From the NCBI RefSeq assembly GCF_004208635.1, contig NZ_CP035806.1:1488001-1552000 (forward strand): a stretch of 64,000 nt of DNA, given 5' to 3'. Numbering within the stretch: position 1 is the first letter of the stretch; every line of letters begins with the position of its first letter. The stretch comes from Leucobacter triazinivorans (lineage in GTDB: Bacteria > Actinomycetota > Actinomycetes > Actinomycetales > Microbacteriaceae). This document shows, piece by piece, positions 9,030 to 17,018 of this stretch. The translations under genes and the position numbers were made by a program. Under the pieces are notes generated by a model, which saw nothing but the letters and a program-made list of their open reading frames with translations, did not search any database and was not told where the DNA came from.

Positions 9030-10319
9030 ATGCTGCTTTGCCTCTCCGTCGATCATCGGAACGCCGATCTCGACCTGCTCGAACGCATCGAGCGCCGCAC
9101 TGAATCGGTGACGACGGCGCTGAGCGATACCGGGATCGCCCGCGGCGCCGTCGTGCTGGCGACCTGCAACCGGTTCGAGGCCTACCTCGACGCCCCCGGC
9201 CTCGCTCCCGAGGAAGCGTTGGACGGGCTGGCGCGCGCGGCCGATCTCGCCCCCTCCGAGCTCGCGAACGCCTGCGCCGTGCACCGTGGGGACGCGGTGG
9301 CGGAGCACCTCTTCGCCGTCTCGAGCGGCCTCGAGTCGGCTTCAGTCGGCGAGGGCGAGATCTCCGGGCAGGTGCGTCGCGCCATCGACGCGGCCCGCGC
9401 CTCGGGCCGGTCGAGCACGGAGCTCGAGCGCCTCTTCCAGCACGCCGTCGTCGTCTCGAAGCAGGTGAAGCACCGCACCGGTCTGCAGACCCAGGGCCGC
9501 TCGCTCGTGCAGCTCGCCCTCGCGATGGTCGACAGCCGCGTCGGCGACTGGCGGGCGGCGCGCATCCTCCTCATCGGAACCGGCGCATACGCCGGCGCAA
9601 GCCTCGCCGCGCTGCGCTCCCGCGGGGCCCAGCTCGTCAGCGTCTACTCGCCGTCGGGCCGCGCCGCGGGCTTCGCGGACTCGCACGGCATTCGCGCGGT
9701 CGCACCCGAGACCTTGGACGCCGAGCTGCGCAGCACCGACCTCGTGGTGGCGTGCAGCAGCGTGAACGAACCGCTGCTCACCCGCGGCCGATTCGACGAG
9801 ACCGTCACCGAGGGCAGCGCGCCGTTCTGCGCGCGCTTCGGCCGTCTCGAGACGCCGGAGCCGCCACGCGCGAGACCGCGTCTGCTCATCGACATGGGCC
9901 TGCCGCGCAACATCTCGCCCGACGTCGCCGGCGTCGCAGGTGTGGAACTGCTCGACCTGGAGACGATCGCGCTGCACGCGCCGATCCCCGAGCTCGGCGC
10001 CGAGCTCGAGGCGCGCGACATCGTGCGCACCGCCGCAGCGGAGTTCGCCGCGGTGCGGGCCGAGCGCGACGCCGTACCCGCGCTGCGCGAGCTGCGTGCG
10101 TTCGTCGACGAGATCCTCGAGGAGGAAGTCGCGCGGCGGCGCGGCCGAGCCGCGGACGGCGAACGCGCCGGCGAGGTGGAGGCGGCCCTGCGGCACCTGG
10201 CGGGGCGGCTGCTGCACCGCCCGACCGTACGGCTGCGCGAGCTCGGGCGCGGGGGTCGCGCCGCCGACGGGATCGCGGCAGTCTCGGCGCTGTTCGGGGA
10301 CGCGCCCGTCGGCTCATAG
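9030..10319 (+). CDS. hemA: Glutamyl-tRNA reductase
   Basis: HemA reduces glutamyl-tRNA(Glu) to glutamate-1-semialdehyde with NADPH, the committed step of C5 haem synthesis. From ATG 9030 the protein has 429 residues. The nucleophile Cys46 lies in VVLATCNRFEAYL, the catalytic-domain signature SSGLESASVGEGEISGQV follows, and the NADPH-binding motif is LLIGTGAYAGASL. A C-terminal helical dimerisation domain ends the protein. The upstream in-frame extension (from 8970) lacks similarity and was not used. It is transcribed away from hemE, so substrate supply and downstream steps share one control region. Confidence 0.95.
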   Translation: MLLCLSVDHRNADLDLLERIERRTESVTTALSDTGIARGAVVLATCNRFEAYLDAPGLAPEEALDGLARAADLAPSELANACAVHRGDAVAEHLFAVSSGLESASVGEGEISGQVRRAIDAARASGRSSTELERLFQHAVVVSKQVKHRTGLQTQGRSLVQLALAMVDSRVGDWRAARILLIGTGAYAGASLAALRSRGAQLVSVYSPSGRAAGFADSHGIRAVAPETLDAELRSTDLVVACSSVNEPLLTRGRFDETVTEGSAPFCARFGRLETPEPPRARPRLLIDMGLPRNISPDVAGVAGVELLDLETIALHAPIPELGAELEARDIVRTAAAEFAAVRAERDAVPALRELRAFVDEILEEEVARRRGRAADGERAGEVEAALRHLAGRLLHRPTVRLRELGRGGRAADGIAAVSALFGDAPVGS

Positions 10320-10376
10320 CCGGGTCCCGGCCCGCCCGGCACGCCCGGCACGCCCGCCCCGACCCGCCTCCGTCCC

Positions 10377-10443
10377 GATGCACGCGCGTCAGTAGTTGCT
10401 GTCTCGCGTCGGGTTTGGTGACAACTACTGGCGCGCGTGCATC
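10377..10443. repeat. Palindromic repeat element, copy 1 (between hemA and the siderophore operon)
   Basis: A 22-bp stem (10377-10398 with 10422-10443, one G-T pair) surrounds a 23-nt loop. The inner 51 bp (10384-10434) match 29642-29692 at 41 of 51 positions with no gap, with the core CAGTAGTTG and CTACTG ends kept. It lies between convergent genes, so it could act as a bidirectional terminator, but its conservation elsewhere suggests a dispersed REP-like family. Confidence 0.75.
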
Positions 10444-10459
10444 GGGCAGAACGGGCGCT

Positions 10460-10616
10460 GGACGGAGGCGGACGGCGGACGGAAGACGGCAGACGGCCAA
10501 TGGCGGACGGCAGACGGCGGACGGAAGACGGCAGACGGCCAACGGCAGACGGCCAACGGCAGACGGAAGACGGCAGACGGCCAACGGCAGACGGCCAACG
10601 GCAGACGGCAGACGGC
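10460..10616. repeat. Tandem 7-bp repeat tract
   Basis: About 157 bp are built on a 7-nt period (N-N-N-A-C-G-G), alternating units such as GCAGACG, GCCAACG and GAAGACG with few exceptions. It fills the gap between the palindrome and the 3' end of the siderophore ATPase gene. It does not look coding. The rest of this 324-bp gap holds only the palindrome and GC-rich spacer. Confidence 0.75.
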
Positions 10617-10643
10617 GCGACCGTGCGGAAGGAGCCGAAGCGT

Positions 10644-11552
10644 CTAGTGCCGGTAGTAGACCGCCACCCGCCGCCCGTCGCACTCGATCACGTCGACGGG
10701 CGTCTCGAAGACGCGCTCGAGAACCTCGGAGGTGATGATCTCCTCCGGCGTGCCCGACGCGACGACGCGCCCCTCCGAGAGCGCAACGATGCGGTCGGCG
10801 TACGCGGCCGCGAAGTTGACGTCGTGGATCACCAGCACCACCGTCTTTCCCAGCCCGTCAGCGGCAGCACGCACCTGCCCCATCATGCCGACCGCGTGCC
10901 GCATGTCGAGCCCCGTGAGCGGTTCGTCGAGCAGCACGTAGTCGGTGTCCTGCGCGAGCACCATCGCGACGAAGGCGCGCTGCCGCTGACCGCCCGAGAG
11001 CTCGTCGATGAACCGATCCTCCATCCCTGCGAGGTCGAGAAACGCGATCGCCGCGTGGATCGCCCGCTCGTCGGTCTCGGTAAGCCGGCCCGCCGAGTGC
11101 GGGAAGCGGCCGAACGCGACGAGCTGCCGCACGGTCAGCCGCGCCATGAAGTGGTTCTCCTGCTTGAGGATCGAGACCACCCGGGCGAGCTCCTTCGACT
11201 TCGCCGTGCGCACGTCGAGCCCGCCGACCGTCACGCGGCCGCTGTCGGCCTCGAGCAGGCGGCCGATGATCGTGAGCATCGTCGACTTGCCGGCGCCGTT
11301 GGGGCCGATGAGCGCCGTGACGCCGCCGCGCTCGATCGTGAGATCGACCGGGCCGAGCACGTGCCGACCCACGTAGGCTTTCTCGACGCCGCTCAGCGCG
11401 ATGCCCGACGCATCGGGGCCGTGCCCGACCACGGGGCCGGCCCCGGCCACCGGGCCGGGCCCGGCACCCGCACCTGCGGCGGCACGGGCACCGGCGCCCG
11501 CGTCGGCCGGAGCGCCGACCTCCGCTTCGATATCCACGCGCGATTCGCTCAC
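10644..11552 (-). CDS. Siderophore ABC transporter, ATP-binding protein (YclP/FecE-like)
   Basis: This is the cytoplasmic ATPase that powers the two membrane subunits encoded next to it. The Walker A motif GPNGAGKST lies near residue 83, the signature LSGGQRQRAF precedes the Walker B segment VLLDEPLTGLD, and the H-loop is VIHDVNF. The stretch SILKQENHFMARLTVRQLVAFGRFP resembles YclP-type petrobactin/catecholate importers. The first 45 or so residues are an Ala/Gly/Pro spacer absent from typical members. Its start overlaps the permease stop by four bases. It is the last gene of the operon. Confidence 0.9.
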   Translation of the reverse strand: MSESRVDIEAEVGAPADAGAGARAAAGAGAGPGPVAGAGPVVGHGPDASGIALSGVEKAYVGRHVLGPVDLTIERGGVTALIGPNGAGKSTMLTIIGRLLEADSGRVTVGGLDVRTAKSKELARVVSILKQENHFMARLTVRQLVAFGRFPHSAGRLTETDERAIHAAIAFLDLAGMEDRFIDELSGGQRQRAFVAMVLAQDTDYVLLDEPLTGLDMRHAVGMMGQVRAAADGLGKTVVLVIHDVNFAAAYADRIVALSEGRVVASGTPEEIITSEVLERVFETPVDVIECDGRRVAVYYRH

Positions 11553-12577
11553 CGCATCCCCTTCCTCAGCAGGACGATCAAGAACAGCAGGCCGCCCGCG
11601 AACTCGATGATCACGGTCACGAGCCCCGCTGCGCTGAATATGTGGCGCAGCACGAACGTGGCCCCCAGCAGGGTGACGAGGCCGATGCCGATCGCGAGCG
11701 GAATGATCTCCGCGTGCGAGTCGCCCCTGGCGAATTGATAGGCGAGCGTCGCCACCAGAAACCCGTAGAAGGTCATCGGCCCGACCATCGTCGCCGACAC
11801 CGACACCAGCACCGCGACGAGCACGAGCACGGTCACGACCTCGCGACGATAGTGCACCCCGAGCCCGATCGCCACGTCCCGGCCGAGCGCGACCACGTCG
11901 TAGGTGCGGCGGCGATTCCAGGTGAAGACGAGGATCGCAAGCACGACCGCCGCAGCGATGGGCAGATAGTCGGGGTTGCCCTTGCCGATGCTGCCGAAGA
12001 GCCTCGCGCTCAGCACATCGAACTCGCTCGGCGTGAGCATGCGCTGCATGAACGTGGAGACCGAGCCGAAGCCGATCCCGAGCACCACCCCGACGAGCAG
12101 CAGCAGGTGCAGATTGGCGCGCTTGCCCGAGAACAGCCAGCCGTAGAGCAGCGTCGCGAAGAGCACCATCAGCACGCTCTGCGCGATGATCTTGGGGATC
12201 CCCTCCATGCTCGCCGCGGCCGTGCCGAACACGAACACCAGCGCGGTCTGGATGAGCACGTAGAGCGCGTCGAAGCCCAGGATGGAGGGGGTGAGGATCC
12301 GGTTGGAGGTGGCCGTGTGGAAGAGCACGGTGGCGAGCGCCTGGCTCACGGCGACGAACGCAATGGTGCCGAGCGCGGTGAGGCGCGACTGCACGATGAT
12401 CCAGAACCCGGGGCTGCCCGCCGGCGCGGGATTGTCGTAGACGAGGATCGCGACGGCGAAGATCGCCGCCGCCGCGTAGACCGCGATGAACGGCAGCGCT
12501 TCGCGCCAGCGCGGACCGCGGGGAGCGCGCTCGATCGGCGGCGCGCCGGTGCTCGCGAGCTTCACGATGCTCTCCAT
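11549..12577 (-). CDS. Siderophore ABC transporter permease (FecCD family), second subunit
   Basis: This 342-residue inner-membrane permease has about nine or ten hydrophobic helices. The family block near TSNRILTPSILGFDALYVLIQT and the segment SATMVGPMTFYGFLVATLA mark it as FecCD/BtuC type, closest in pattern to YclO-like subunits. The ATG at 12577 shares one base with the preceding permease stop (TGATG), and its stop overlaps the ATPase start. With the other permease it would form a heterodimeric import channel for ferric siderophore. Confidence 0.9.
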   Translation of the reverse strand: MESIVKLASTGAPPIERAPRGPRWREALPFIAVYAAAAIFAVAILVYDNPAPAGSPGFWIIVQSRLTALGTIAFVAVSQALATVLFHTATSNRILTPSILGFDALYVLIQTALVFVFGTAAASMEGIPKIIAQSVLMVLFATLLYGWLFSGKRANLHLLLLVGVVLGIGFGSVSTFMQRMLTPSEFDVLSARLFGSIGKGNPDYLPIAAAVVLAILVFTWNRRRTYDVVALGRDVAIGLGVHYRREVVTVLVLVAVLVSVSATMVGPMTFYGFLVATLAYQFARGDSHAEIIPLAIGIGLVTLLGATFVLRHIFSAAGLVTVIIEFAGGLLFLIVLLRKGMR

Positions 12578-13752
12578 CACACGGCCCTCCGCTGCCTCAG
12601 CAGCAGCGTGATGAAGACCACGGCGCCGACGAGGCCGAGCACCATGGAGACCGGGATCTCGAAGGGCATGATGATGGTGCGCCCCACGAGGTCGCAGGCG
12701 ACCACGAGCGCGATGCCGCCGAGGCAGACCCAGGGCAGGTTGCTGCGCACGTTGTCGCCCCGGATCATCGAGACCATGTTCGGCACCACGAGACCGAGCA
12801 GGGGGAGGAATCCGACCACCACGGTGGTCACGCCGGCGGCAACCGCGACGAGCGCCGTGCCGCCGATGAGGATCGCCTCGTAGCGCACGCCGACGCTCGT
12901 CGCGACGTCCTTGCCGAGGCCGGCGACCGTGATGCGATCCGCCATCAGAAACACGAGCAGGGTGACGACGGCCACCACCCACAGCACCTCGTAGCGTCCG
13001 CGGACCACCGCGGTGAAGCTGCCCATGAACCAGGTCCCGAGCATCTGCAGCAGGTTGAACTGGGCGGCAAGGAAGGTGGTGAACGAACTGACGATCGCAC
13101 CGAGCATGATGCCGATCAGCGGCACGACGAGCGTCGTGCGGATCACGATCCGGCGCAGGATGAGCATGAAGAGCATCGCCCCGACGAATGCGAAACAGCT
13201 CGCGATCACCATCTTGCCGAAGAGACCCGTATCGGGCAGCAGCAGCGCGGTGAGCAGCAGGCCCAGCGCGGCCCATTCGGTAGTACCCGACGTCGTAGCG
13301 TCGACGAACCGGTTCTGCGTGAGCATCTGCATCACGAGACCGCTCGTGGCCATCGCAGCGCCAGCGAGCACGAGTGCCAGCGTGCGCGGCACCCGGGTGA
13401 TCCAGAACATCTCCGAGCCGAAGTCGCTCCCGGCGATGTCGTAGACGCCGATGGCGAGCGAGGCCACCAGCAACCCGAGGACCACGAGGATCGCGATGGC
13501 GAGCGCCCACGGCCGACGCTTCGGCGGGGCGATCTCGGGGGCGACCGGACGCGTGCCGCCGACGGCGACGATGCCGCGCGCGGCGTGCACCCCTTGCGGG
13601 GCCGAGCCGGATCCGCGTACGACCGGGCTGCCGGGACGCCCCGGGCCCCCCGCGCGGCGCGCATCGCGCGCACGCCCGTCGGGGCGTCCGCTCTCACGAG
13701 CGGACGCCCCGACGTCGCTACCCCGCGGGGTCGCAGCGGGTTCCCGACTCAT
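12577..13752 (-). CDS. Siderophore ABC transporter permease (FecCD family), first subunit
   Basis: This is a 391-residue permease. The first 80 residues are charged and Pro/Gly-rich with no membrane segment, an extension not usual in the family. The first helix follows (WALAIAILVVLGLLVASLAI). The family signature ITRVPRTLALVLAGAAMATSGLVMQ occurs near residues 118-142, followed by roughly eight further helices. The ATG at 13752 overlaps the binding-protein stop (ATGA), so the operon order is binding protein, permease, permease, ATPase. Substrate choice is set by the binding protein. Confidence 0.9.
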   Translation of the reverse strand: MSREPAATPRGSDVGASARESGRPDGRARDARRAGGPGRPGSPVVRGSGSAPQGVHAARGIVAVGGTRPVAPEIAPPKRRPWALAIAILVVLGLLVASLAIGVYDIAGSDFGSEMFWITRVPRTLALVLAGAAMATSGLVMQMLTQNRFVDATTSGTTEWAALGLLLTALLLPDTGLFGKMVIASCFAFVGAMLFMLILRRIVIRTTLVVPLIGIMLGAIVSSFTTFLAAQFNLLQMLGTWFMGSFTAVVRGRYEVLWVVAVVTLLVFLMADRITVAGLGKDVATSVGVRYEAILIGGTALVAVAAGVTTVVVGFLPLLGLVVPNMVSMIRGDNVRSNLPWVCLGGIALVVACDLVGRTIIMPFEIPVSMVLGLVGAVVFITLLLRQRRAV

Positions 13753-14759
13753 GCGGCCGAGAACGCCTCCTCGAGCTGTCCGAACAGCTCGGTGTAGGCC
13801 TGGATGCCCTCGGTGAGGTAGAAGTTCGGGTCGAGGATCACGATGCGGTCCTGCTGCACCGCGGTGACGTTCTGCAGCGCCTCGGAGTTCGTGAGCAGCT
13901 CATCGGCCGGTTCCGAGCCGGCCTCGCGGTCCTCGGGTGCGAAGGCCGCGTCGCGGTCGAGCGCCACGATCCAGTCGGGATTGGAATCCGCGATGGCCTC
14001 GACGTTGATGTCGTCGCCCTGGTGGTCGTCCGTCGCGCCCTCGACCTCGAGCGCGGGCTGCCAGCCGAGCGCCGGGAACACCGGTCCGAGACCGCGGCCC
14101 ACCACGGGCGCGAGGTAGCCGATCTGACCGGCCGAGGTGTTGACCGCCATCACGGTGTCGGTGCCGTTGTAGGCCTCCTTCGCGCCGGCGATCGCCGCGT
14201 CGAGGCCGTCGTTCAGCGCCGCGGCGTCGTCTTCGCGGTCGAAGATCTGGCCGAGGATCTCGGTCTGACGCTTGAGCTCCTCGAACTGGTCCTCGCCCTC
14301 GCGCGGCGCGATCTCGATGACGGCCGCCTGAGGGTTCTGCTCCTTGATCTGGTCGTAGTAGTCGCCGAAGCGGTAGCCGCCGATGATCAGGTCCGGCTGC
14401 TCGGCCACGATCACCTCGAGGTTCGGCTCGCGGTGATTGCCCACGTCGGCGACGTCCTCGTTGTCGGTGTAGCCGGGCCAGGCCGATCCCATGACGCCCT
14501 TGGGCACGGCGGCGAGCTCGACGCCCCACTCCTCCAGGGTGTCGAACGACGTGTTGTCGAGCGCGACGACCGTCGCGGGATCGACCGGCACCTCGACCTC
14601 GCCGTGGTTGTCGGTGATGACGATCGTGCCCGCGGCTTCACTCGCCCCGCTCGCGTCGGCGGAATCCTCCGGGGCGCTCGACGAGCAGGCCGAGAGCAGG
14701 AGTGCGGCGCTGAGCGTCAGCGCCGCGACGGAGGCGGTTCGGATGAGGCGGTTGGACAC
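13749..14759 (-). CDS. Siderophore-binding lipoprotein (FatB/YclQ-like)
   Basis: This is the extracellular binding lipoprotein that hands ferric siderophore to the permeases. The signal peptide ends in the lipobox LLSAC (Cys at about 25), followed by a Ser/Ala/Glu linker. The fold is the two-lobed class III binding protein: DNTSFDTLEEWG, then the PDLIIGGYR hinge region, with a C-terminal lobe ending YTELFGQLEEAF. The pattern resembles petrobactin-type binding proteins (FatB, YclQ), so a catecholate ligand is plausible but unproven. It is the first gene of the operon, about 100 bp downstream of an iron-box-like promoter. Confidence 0.9.
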   Translation of the reverse strand: MSNRLIRTASVAALTLSAALLLSACSSSAPEDSADASGASEAAGTIVITDNHGEVEVPVDPATVVALDNTSFDTLEEWGVELAAVPKGVMGSAWPGYTDNEDVADVGNHREPNLEVIVAEQPDLIIGGYRFGDYYDQIKEQNPQAAVIEIAPREGEDQFEELKRQTEILGQIFDREDDAAALNDGLDAAIAGAKEAYNGTDTVMAVNTSAGQIGYLAPVVGRGLGPVFPALGWQPALEVEGATDDHQGDDINVEAIADSNPDWIVALDRDAAFAPEDREAGSEPADELLTNSEALQNVTAVQQDRIVILDPNFYLTEGIQAYTELFGQLEEAFSAA

Positions 14760-14863
14760 GGGTATCTCCTCGATGTGAATGATTCACGGCACACGGCGCG
14801 CCGGCGCAGCGGCGCGGCGGTGCCCGGCGGTACTCGGCTCCGAGCCCCTCCGGGCCACACTGC

Positions 14864-14895
14864 TCAGCCTATGCTCACCTTCATCTGATGTTCAA
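14864..14895 (-). promoter_or_regulatory. Promoter with DtxR/IdeR-like iron box for the siderophore operon
   Basis: On the minus strand, TTGAAC (14895-14890) and TAGGCT (14871-14866) are 18 nt apart and read as -35 and -10 elements. Overlapping them, 14864-14882 matches the 19-bp DtxR/IdeR consensus at 11 of 19 positions, including AGGT on one side and AGGCT on the other. Repression by an iron-loaded DtxR-family regulator would block this promoter. Confidence 0.55.
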
Positions 14896-14938
14896 ATCGC
14901 AGCAATGAAGATCCTGATCGCATCGGCGTTTCTTGAAC

Positions 14939-15475
14939 TCAGACGCGGTTGTCGAGCCAGATCCCGTAGGCCATCAGCCGGCGCGTCTCGCCCGCGGCGA
15001 CGAACTCGCACTCGCGCTCCGGGATCCGCGTGAACCCCATCCGTTCGTAGAGCCGGATCGCGGCGCGCATCTGAGACGCCGTGTGCAGCACGAGTCGAGC
15101 CGCCCCTCGGCGGCGCGCCAGATCGACGCAGTGCAGCATGAGGCGTTCGCCGACCCCGCGGCCGCGCGCGTGGCGGGCGACCCCGAGCAGTCGCACGTCC
15201 ATCTCGTCCTCGGCGGTGTCCTCGTGCAGCCGCGTCCCGGGTCGCGGCACCGTGACAGTGCCGAGCAGAGCGCCGGATCCCGGATCCTCGGCCACCCACA
15301 CCTCAGCCGCAGCGGCTCTGCCGCGCACGTCTGCGATCTCGGCGAGGTAGGCCTCCTCGAGTCGGTAGTCGCCCTCATAGGCCTCGCGCACGAGCGCGCT
15401 CGCGGCGGCGATGTCCTGCTCCGCTGAGCCGAACGCGTCGGTATCGCCGGGGCGGGCGATCCTGCGGATGCGCAT
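14939..15475 (-). CDS. GNAT-family N-acetyltransferase
   Basis: This 178-residue GCN5-related acetyltransferase transfers acetyl from acetyl-CoA to an unknown amine. The acetyl-CoA loop is RHARGRGVGERLM near residue 105, following beta-4 (VRLLGVA), and motif B is AIRLYERMGFTRIPE. ATG 15475 has GGAGG upstream. It stands alone between the iron promoter and a membrane protein gene, with no partner that reveals its substrate. Confidence 0.85.
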   Translation of the reverse strand: MRIRRIARPGDTDAFGSAEQDIAAASALVREAYEGDYRLEEAYLAEIADVRGRAAAAEVWVAEDPGSGALLGTVTVPRPGTRLHEDTAEDEMDVRLLGVARHARGRGVGERLMLHCVDLARRRGAARLVLHTASQMRAAIRLYERMGFTRIPERECEFVAAGETRRLMAYGIWLDNRV

Positions 15476-15561
15476 CGCCGGGGCCTCCCCGGACTCATGG
15501 TCTCGGTCCGCTCGCGCGGGCGCACGATCTCCGAGTGGGCCGGAGTCGTGCAGTGCGCGCG

Positions 15562-16653
15562 TCACCTCGGGGCGTCGGGCTGCCCGTGGCCCAGCACCGA
15601 GAAGTCGGGCTGCCCGTCGGCGCGCGCCGGCAGCGGCCGACCGTCGGAGAACGTCGGCCACGGCAGCAGCGGCGGGGCCTGCTGCTGAGTCTGCTGAGTC
15701 TGCTGCGGCTGCTGAGTCTGCTGAGTCTGCTGCTGGGGCTGCGGCTGCTGCTGGGTCTGGGGCTGCGGCTGCTGCTGGGTCTGGGGCTGCGGCGGCTGCT
15801 GGGTCTGCGGCGGCTGCTGCTGCGCCGGCTGCGGAGCTCCCGCCTTCGCGGCGCGAGCCGCCTCCCGCGCATCCGCGCCGTAGGACCAGCGCAGCAGCAG
15901 CGTGATCGACAGGCCGAGCGCGGTGAGGATGAGCAGCGCGGTGGCGATCTTCCAGTAGAGATCGGGGATGTACAGGTCGAAGGCCTCGATGCCCACCGGA
16001 GCGGTGAAGAGGATGCCCGATAGCACCGCGAGCACGCTCGTCACGAACGCGAACCGGGTGACGACCGCCGTCGACCCGAGATGCAGCAGGAGCTGGCAGC
16101 AGAGGATCACGAGCCGTGTCACGAGGATCACGAACACCGACTTCCAGAAGATCTCCCACATGAGCGAGAAGGTGTCGTACGGCGTCATCCAGATCACGAT
16201 GAGCAGCAGGCCCAGGATGTAGGCGTTGGCGATCAGCGCGACGGGCGCGTACCATTCCGACTTCTGGCCGCGGCGGGTGTCGAGCGCGGTGAAGAGCACG
16301 AACACGGCGAAGAGGGCGAAGGTGGAGAACACCCGCTCGAACTTGCCCTCGAAGTCGCCGATGAAGAGCAGGGAGATCGAGGCGATCGTCAGGCCGGCCA
16401 GCAGCACGATGCTCACCTTGAGGAAGGTGGACAATCGCGGCGCCGAGGCGTCGGACCGTGCGCCTGCGGCGCGCGTCGGCGTCGCGGGCGCCGGCGGCTG
16501 CGACGCCGGCTGCGCGCCCGCGGCGGCGTCCGCCCCCCGCTGCCAGGAGAACGCCTCGGGCCGGTTCGCAGCCGGATCGGACGGCGGGTGCACCTCCGGG
16601 GCCGCGGCGGGCTCGGGCTGCGGATCGGGTGCGTTCGTGTTCGGATCGCTCAT
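15562..16653 (-). CDS. Membrane protein with Gln/Pro-rich tail, unknown function
   Basis: I do not recognise a named family. The 363-residue product starts with a Pro/Ala-rich cytoplasmic-type leader of about 75 residues. About six or seven hydrophobic helices follow (for example FLKVSIVLLAGLTIASISLLFIG in parts, AFVTSVLAVLSGILF and IATALLILTALGLSITLLLRW). The last 85 residues are almost entirely Gln, Pro and Thr, encoded by CAG/CAA-type trinucleotide repeats (about 15668-15830), and end in PWPTFSDGRPLPARADGQPDFS. The tail may bind a partner or the envelope. The tract should be length-variable. ATG 16653 is the natural start. Confidence 0.7.
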   Translation of the reverse strand: MSDPNTNAPDPQPEPAAAPEVHPPSDPAANRPEAFSWQRGADAAAGAQPASQPPAPATPTRAAGARSDASAPRLSTFLKVSIVLLAGLTIASISLLFIGDFEGKFERVFSTFALFAVFVLFTALDTRRGQKSEWYAPVALIANAYILGLLLIVIWMTPYDTFSLMWEIFWKSVFVILVTRLVILCCQLLLHLGSTAVVTRFAFVTSVLAVLSGILFTAPVGIEAFDLYIPDLYWKIATALLILTALGLSITLLLRWSYGADAREAARAAKAGAPQPAQQQPPQTQQPPQPQTQQQPQPQTQQQPQPQQQTQQTQQPQQTQQTQQQAPPLLPWPTFSDGRPLPARADGQPDFSVLGHGQPDAPR

Positions 16654-16709
16654 GCTCACAGTCTTTCGTGTTCGCCTGGGAATCGCTACCCGGCCGCCAC
16701 GGCGGATCC

Positions 16710-16812
16710 CGCCGACCCGGCCGCCGATCCAGCCGCCGACCCGGCCGCCGACCCGGTCGCCGATCCGGCCGCCGACCCGGTCGCCGATCCGGCCGCCGAC
16801 CCGGCCGCGGCC
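16710..16812. repeat. Tandem 12-bp GCCGCCGACCCG-type repeats
   Basis: Repeated units of the form G(C/T)CGCCGA(C/T)CCG fill the left part of the gap between the membrane protein gene and purL. The frame encodes A-A-D-P-type repeats but belongs to no gene I can support. The region is divergent and non-coding. Confidence 0.6.
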
Positions 16813-16830
16813 CCGGACCTCGCGGGATAC

Positions 16831-16883
16831 GGGAGTCGCAATCTGCCGCTTCGCCACTCGCGTAGCGGCAGATTGCGACTCCC
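16831..16883. repeat. Perfect 20-bp inverted repeat upstream of purL
   Basis: GGGAGTCGCAATCTGCCGCT (16831-16850) is repeated exactly in inverted form at 16864-16883 around a 13-nt loop. It sits between divergent genes, so it is not needed as a terminator. It could be a regulator site, a dispersed REP-like hairpin or a remnant of a small mobile element. No second copy is visible in this window. Confidence 0.75.
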
Positions 16884-16948
16884 ACTCGCCGGGTCCACCC
16901 CCGCGAGCGCCCCTCCCGCCGCAGGGCGCGGTCGCGACGGCGACGGCG

Positions 16949-16954
16949 TAGACT
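16949..16954 (+). promoter_or_regulatory. Possible -10 element of purL
   Basis: TAGACT fits the actinobacterial TANNNT -10 pattern, 65 bp before the purL GTG. No convincing -35 is visible. The same GTAGACTGG string precedes the Lrp gene at 41555. Confidence 0.35.
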
Positions 16955-17018
16955 GGAGGTCGTACGTCCGGCGCGCCCCGCGGCCGGTTCCGAACCCGAT
17001 CCACGGAGCACATCGAGC

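Noticed and set aside
10460..10616. Repeat tract considered as a CRISPR array
   Set aside because: Units are only 7 bp with no unique spacers, and there are no cas genes.
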